Assembly: GCA_043805355.1 (NCBI GenBank)
Contig: JAZDIB010000042.1
Location: 1 to 23,973, forward strand
Direction of reading: 5' to 3'
Length of the DNA stretch: 23,973 nt
Source: JAHJRN01 sp043805355
GTDB taxonomy: Bacteria; Patescibacteriota; Patescibacteriia; 2-12-FULL-60-25
In this document: positions 21,431 through 23,973 of the stretch, in pieces
Layout: every line of letters begins with the position of its first letter
Position numbering within the stretch: the first letter of the stretch is position 1
Translations under genes and position numbers: made by a program
The notes under the pieces: generated by a model
What the model was told of the DNA's origin: nothing
Seen by the model: the letters and a program-made list of their open reading frames with translations, nothing else
Database searches by the model: none

Positions 21431-22057
21431 ATGACCGACACTTCCTTGGCCCATGCCATCACCCACCTTCCGAGCTGCGCGGACCTCGACAAGCTCCTAA
21501 ACGAGCGTATCGAGCACCCCGAGCGGTCCGCGGACCTCGACAAGACCATCCACGAGTCCTTCGACAAGGAACGGACCGTCTTCGTGCTCGACATGTCCGG
21601 GTTCTCCAAGACGGTCCAGCGTTACGGCATCATCCACTACTTGGCCATGATCCGGCGCATGCGCCGTGTGGTCCGGCCCGCCATCGAGTCGAACGGGGGC
21701 GCTATCGTGAAGTCCGAGGCCGATAACGTGTTCGCCGTGTTCGCGGACCCGACGTCGGCCGTGCGCGCCGCCAAGGACGTGCGACACGATCTCGACGTCG
21801 CGAACATCGTTACGGCGGACGAGAGCGACATCTACGTCTGCATCGGCATCGGGCACGGCGCCATCCTCCTCGCGTGCGACGATTTCTACGGCGACGAACT
21901 GAACCTCGCGTCGAAACTCGGCGAGGACGTCGCGGAACGCAACGAGATATTACTCACGCCGTCGGCGCGCGCGGCCATCACGGACGCGACGATGGAATTC
22001 GAGGAGCTTCCCGTCTCGTTCGGTGGCGTCACGACGAAGATGCATCGCGTGCGATGA
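21431..22057 (+). CDS. class III adenylate/guanylate cyclase-like protein
   Basis: The product is 208 residues. After about 45 charged residues comes a class III nucleotidyl cyclase domain. VFVLDMSGFSK carries the first metal Asp (Asp54), GGAIVKSEADNVFAVF the second (Asp98), and DDFYGDELNLASKL the nucleotide-binding strand. Asn158 of the N-x3-R motif is kept but the transition-state Arg is Lys162. Lys94 sits where a purine-selecting Lys is usual. It may be an active cyclase with altered chemistry or a non-catalytic nucleotide sensor. No sensory or membrane domain is attached. The ATG at 21431 is preferred because a weak -10-like GAGAAT ends 8 bases before it; in-frame starts at 21386 and 21413 are alternatives. 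Confidence 0.82.
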   Translation: MTDTSLAHAITHLPSCADLDKLLNERIEHPERSADLDKTIHESFDKERTVFVLDMSGFSKTVQRYGIIHYLAMIRRMRRVVRPAIESNGGAIVKSEADNVFAVFADPTSAVRAAKDVRHDLDVANIVTADESDIYVCIGIGHGAILLACDDFYGDELNLASKLGEDVAERNEILLTPSARAAITDATMEFEELPVSFGGVTTKMHRVR

Positions 22058-22074
22058 CGTCACGCGGCGCAGGA

Positions 22075-22097
22075 CATGACGGAAATTTTCCGTCATG
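22075..22097 (+). terminator. hairpin after the cyclase-like gene
   Basis: CATGACGGAAA (22075-22085) is the exact reverse complement of 22087-22097, with a single central base. A weak T run follows, so termination may be partial. Confidence 0.55.
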
Positions 22098-22142
22098 TTC
22101 TTGCGTGTCGACCCTTGACATGTCGTTGACGATTCTTTTTTG

Positions 22143-22151
22143 TGATATACT
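22143..22151 (+). promoter_or_regulatory. extended -10 promoter for the Lys-rich peptide
   Basis: TGATATACT has the extended -10 form. TTGACA at 22115 and TTGACG at 22126 are both badly spaced (25 and 14 bases), so they may not act as -35 boxes. The leader to 22244 would be about 85 bases. Confidence 0.55.
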
Positions 22152-22243
22152 TCACGCACGATCGTCAGTTCTCATCTCACGAGACGACGACCATCGATCC
22201 TGACATTGATCAGGACGAAGAAAAAGAAAGCGAGGTGATAACC

Positions 22244-22324
22244 ATGGCAACAAAGAAGAAGGCGACGAAGAAGAAGGTCGCAAAGAAGGCTCCGAAGAAG
22301 AAGGCGACGAAGAAGCGTAAGTAA
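22244..22324 (+). CDS. 26-residue lysine-rich histone-tail-like peptide
   Basis: The product, MATKKKATKKK followed by more KKA/KKK units and ending KKRK, is made almost only of Lys, Ala, Thr, Val, Pro and Arg. This resembles the tails of bacterial histone H1-like proteins and would bind DNA or RNA by charge. GAGGTG lies 6-7 bases before the ATG at 22244, an upstream promoter gives a leader of about 85 bases, and a strong terminator follows, so it looks like a real, well-expressed minigene. The frame stays open upstream to 22142, but that part has an unrelated acidic composition and no ribosome site. A nucleoid or RNA-condensing role is inference. Confidence 0.7.
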   Translation: MATKKKATKKKVAKKAPKKKATKKRK

Positions 22325-22353
22325 TTTTGAACCCTTCTCCTTGGATCCAAGGA

Positions 22354-22386
22354 AAAAAAATTCCGACATCACGTCGGAATTTTTTT
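22354..22386. terminator. bidirectional intrinsic terminator
   Basis: Bases 22354-22367 pair exactly with 22373-22386 (14 pairs, 5-base loop), with A-rich and T-rich ends on both strands. It serves the Lys-rich peptide on the plus strand and the nuclease gene on the minus strand. A palindrome CCTTGGATCCAAGG precedes it. Confidence 0.9.
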
Positions 22387-22398
22387 AGTGTCGTGTGT

Positions 22399-23649
22399 TC
22401 AATGGAACAGCGCGCCTTGCGTCACGGACGCACGCTTTATTTTGGGCTTGATTGAGCCGAATTCCCCATCGTAACCTGGACGTATCTCGACCTCGCCGCG
22501 ACGCACCGCGAGGATGGCCTGCGCGATATCGTCCGTCGCGTTGGACGCGATCTCGGAAACGGGAGCGTCGAGAAGAATATGGAATTCGTTTCCGATTTCC
22601 GACACGATGCGTTCCGCTTCACGCTCGACGCGCTTCGATGTCGGCGAGACGCCGTACACGCTCGCGATGATCTCCGACAGCGGCACGACGGAACGGAACG
22701 GCACGTGACCTTCCATCACGCGCGCGTCGTCATCGCGATCGCAGACGTCGCTCACGCGATGCGTCACGCCGACGGTCAACGGACGTCCGCACTGTGGACA
22801 ACTTCCTTTCATGCGACGCGTCTCTTCTGGCGTGCACCAGAACGAGCAGTCGCGATGTCCGTCCGCATGATACTTCCCTTCCTCCGGAAAAAATTCCAAC
22901 GTCTCGATGAATGACGATGTGTCGCGCTCGACGAGGATGCGGCGCATCTCGCGATACGACATCGACCCCATCTCGAACACGTTCGACTCGCGTCCGATCT
23001 TCGCCGGCGAATGCGCATCGGAATTCGAGACGAGCATCACGCCGTCGAGCATGGAACAGCGACGATTCATCCGCGGGTCGGACGAGAGTCCGGTCTCGAT
23101 GGCGTGCACGTGCGGCGTCATCTCCCCGAAGCATTCCTCGAGGCTATCGAAACCCGACTTCGAACCGAACACGGAGAACCAGGGCGTCCAGGCATGCGCC
23201 GGGATGAGGAGGCAGGACGGATCCGCGTCCAGGACCATCCGAAGCAACTCCTCGGAATCGATGCCGACGATGGGCCGCCCGTCGCTCGACAGGTTGCAGT
23301 CCCGGGCCTGAAGGCTGGCCGTCATCCTCTCCAGGGCCTCCAGGGAGGGGAAGAGGATGACGTTGTGCACCCGCCGCACCTTGTCGTTCCGCTTATAGAT
23401 GGACGAAATTTCGGTCGAAAGGAGGAATCGGGTCGGAGAGCCTCCTTCCGAGAGTCGGAAAATGCCATCACCTTCTTCGACGAGCAGGGTCCGGATGTCC
23501 TTCTGCCAGGCCGGGTGGAAGGCATCCCCGGTGCCGATGAGGTTCACACCCTTCCGCTCACAGCCAACCGCGATGCCCGGGAGCGTCAGATCCTTGGAGC
23601 AGGCCCGCGACCATTTGGAGTGGATATGGAGGTCCGTGATGATTCTCAT
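22399..23649 (-). CDS. endonuclease Q-type PHP-domain DNA repair nuclease
   Basis: The product is 416 residues from the ATG at 23649. The PHP metal site is seen in TDLHIHSKWS (5-14), GTGDAFHPAW, the PAHAWTPWFSVFG segment, ETGLSSDP and SNSDAHSP. A zinc-finger-like segment follows (CSFWC, then CPQCGRPLTVGV). This combination and order are those of EndoQ, first described in Thermococcales and found in some bacteria, which nicks DNA 5' of deaminated bases (uracil, hypoxanthine, xanthine) and abasic sites. Catalysis itself is inferred from family membership. It is transcribed alone, ending at a bidirectional terminator. A GTG at 23676 would place the promoter inside the gene, so the ATG is preferred. 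Confidence 0.9.
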   Translation of the reverse strand: MRIITDLHIHSKWSRACSKDLTLPGIAVGCERKGVNLIGTGDAFHPAWQKDIRTLLVEEGDGIFRLSEGGSPTRFLLSTEISSIYKRNDKVRRVHNVILFPSLEALERMTASLQARDCNLSSDGRPIVGIDSEELLRMVLDADPSCLLIPAHAWTPWFSVFGSKSGFDSLEECFGEMTPHVHAIETGLSSDPRMNRRCSMLDGVMLVSNSDAHSPAKIGRESNVFEMGSMSYREMRRILVERDTSSFIETLEFFPEEGKYHADGHRDCSFWCTPEETRRMKGSCPQCGRPLTVGVTHRVSDVCDRDDDARVMEGHVPFRSVVPLSEIIASVYGVSPTSKRVEREAERIVSEIGNEFHILLDAPVSEIASNATDDIAQAILAVRRGEVEIRPGYDGEFGSIKPKIKRASVTQGALFH

Positions 23650-23664
23650 ACCGATGTCGGGGCC

Positions 23665-23670
23665 AGTGTA
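23665..23670 (-). promoter_or_regulatory. -10 element of the EndoQ-like gene
   Basis: On the minus strand TACACT ends 15 bases before the ATG at 23649, implying a leader of about 8 bases without Shine-Dalgarno. Confidence 0.45.
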
Positions 23671-23683
23671 GCGCACAGATACA

Positions 23684-23724
23684 GAAACGGCATGTCGCTA
23701 CCATGAGACACGACATGCCGTTTC
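23684..23724. repeat. 14-bp perfect inverted repeat
   Basis: Bases 23684-23697 are the exact reverse complement of 23711-23724, with a 13-base loop. There is no good T run on either strand, so it is not a standard terminator. It lies just upstream of the EndoQ-like promoter and could be a regulatory or origin-flanking structure. Confidence 0.7.
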
Positions 23725-23818
23725 GTCACCCTTCCTTCCAAGCATGGATAAAGAAAGGCGTTTGTTGGTTTGTTTCCCGCGTGAGCGGCTACTTATAGTA
23801 TACGCCCGAGAAGGAGAC

Positions 23819-23844
23819 AAAAAATGCCCCGTAAAAGGGCATTT
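23819..23844 (-). terminator. intrinsic terminator, minus strand
   Basis: AAATGCCC (23822-23829) pairs with GGGCATTT (23837-23844). On the minus strand the hairpin runs into TTTTTT. It would stop transcription entering from the right edge. Confidence 0.6.
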
Positions 23845-23868
23845 CTCTTATTCCAGTGGAATGTATAA
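23824..23868 (+). CDS. possible 14-residue micropeptide or leader ORF
   Basis: ATG at 23824 opens a frame MPRKRAFLLFQWNV ending in TAA at 23868. AAGGAG lies 7 bases upstream, and a TATAGT-like -10 lies near 23794. The start sits inside the hairpin described at 23819-23844. It may be a leader peptide or a chance frame over a terminator. Confidence 0.25.
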   Translation: MPRKRAFLLFQWNV

Positions 23869-23870
23869 CG

Positions 23871-23968
23871 TGTGGATAACGTGCTGGTATCACGGGGCGT
23901 TATTCACACCGACTATGACCAATATATCGCCATTCACGCCTGTTTCAGCGATTGGGAAGTTATCCACA
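23871..23968. other. DnaA-box cluster, candidate oriC or dnaA regulatory region
   Basis: Three 9-mers fit the DnaA box TTWTNCACA. TTATCCACA is perfect at 23960-23968 (plus) and, as its reverse complement, at 23871-23879 (minus); TTATTCACA is at 23900-23908 (plus). They fall within 98 bases in a gene-free stretch that includes an AT-rich patch (AATATATC, 23931-23938). From 23677 to the window end I see no gene of normal size. More boxes, an unwinding element and dnaA or dnaN may lie beyond the edge. Confidence 0.65.
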
Positions 23969-23973
23969 ATTTC

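Noticed and set aside
22115..22151. Classical promoter TTGACA with TATACT before the Lys-rich peptide
   Set aside because: The spacer is 25 bases; the extended -10 alone explains the promoter better.
1..23973. CRISPR array
   Set aside because: No set of regularly spaced direct repeats was seen; the only recurring units are the palindromic repeats and the tRNA duplication.
1..23973. Alternative genetic code with TGA read as glycine, known in some CPR lineages
   Set aside because: Several well-defined genes end at TGA exactly where the family ends, for example both transketolase-unit neighbours and the second BASS gene, and no in-frame TGA was needed inside a conserved domain.

Overview
The window reads as a chromosome segment of a Patescibacteria (CPR) bacterium, probably a GC-rich Paceibacteria/Uhrbacteria-like lineage. 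This rests on recognition, not a search. Two secreted proteins carry an N-terminal domain (YVFPN-KTYFTWY, TYRPG-KMVK, DPKTYAVD motifs) that I associate with CPR genomes. Transketolase is split into two genes, carbohydrate metabolism is minimal, and many genes are orphan short secreted or membrane proteins. TGA is used as a normal stop.

Layout. Positions 1-4000 hold a small Cys/His protein and three exported proteins (Ig-like, degenerate cupredoxin-like, DUF4349). Positions 4037-7492 hold the carbon core: split transketolase and class II fructose-bisphosphate aldolase, with an unknown minus-strand gene between them. Positions 7507-11270 hold unknown proteins, a DUF2207 membrane protein and, at 9431-9568, an apparently undescribed rod-shaped small RNA with its own promoter and terminator. 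Positions 12006-16544 hold a PfkB-type kinase, two paralogous BASS-family transporters and a D-2-hydroxyacid dehydrogenase; an unknown minus-strand gene splits this set. Positions 16820-18194 hold tRNA-Ala(UGC) and a roughly 1.3 kb AT-richer insertion, bounded by a 48-bp duplication of the tRNA 3' half. The insertion carries only two genes: a MerR-type HTH fused to a GHKL ATPase, and a STAS-like DUF4325 protein. Positions 18264-22057 hold a Cys-rich lipoprotein, a coiled-coil membrane protein, MutY, an RRM protein and a class III cyclase-like protein. Positions 22244-23649 hold a 26-residue Lys-rich peptide and an endonuclease Q-type PHP nuclease. The last 100 bases hold three DnaA boxes, suggesting that oriC or the dnaA region starts at the right edge.

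Expression. Many plus-strand genes have an extended -10 element (TGnTAnnnT) ending only 6-9 bases before the ATG and no Shine-Dalgarno, which implies leaderless or near-leaderless mRNAs. Several minus-strand or orphan genes instead have leaders with clear Shine-Dalgarno sites. Strong hairpin terminators separate most units.

The best candidates for something new are the tRNA-inserted HTH-ATPase/DUF4325 module, the rod-shaped RNA, the cupredoxin-like domain that has lost two copper ligands, and the promoter architecture.
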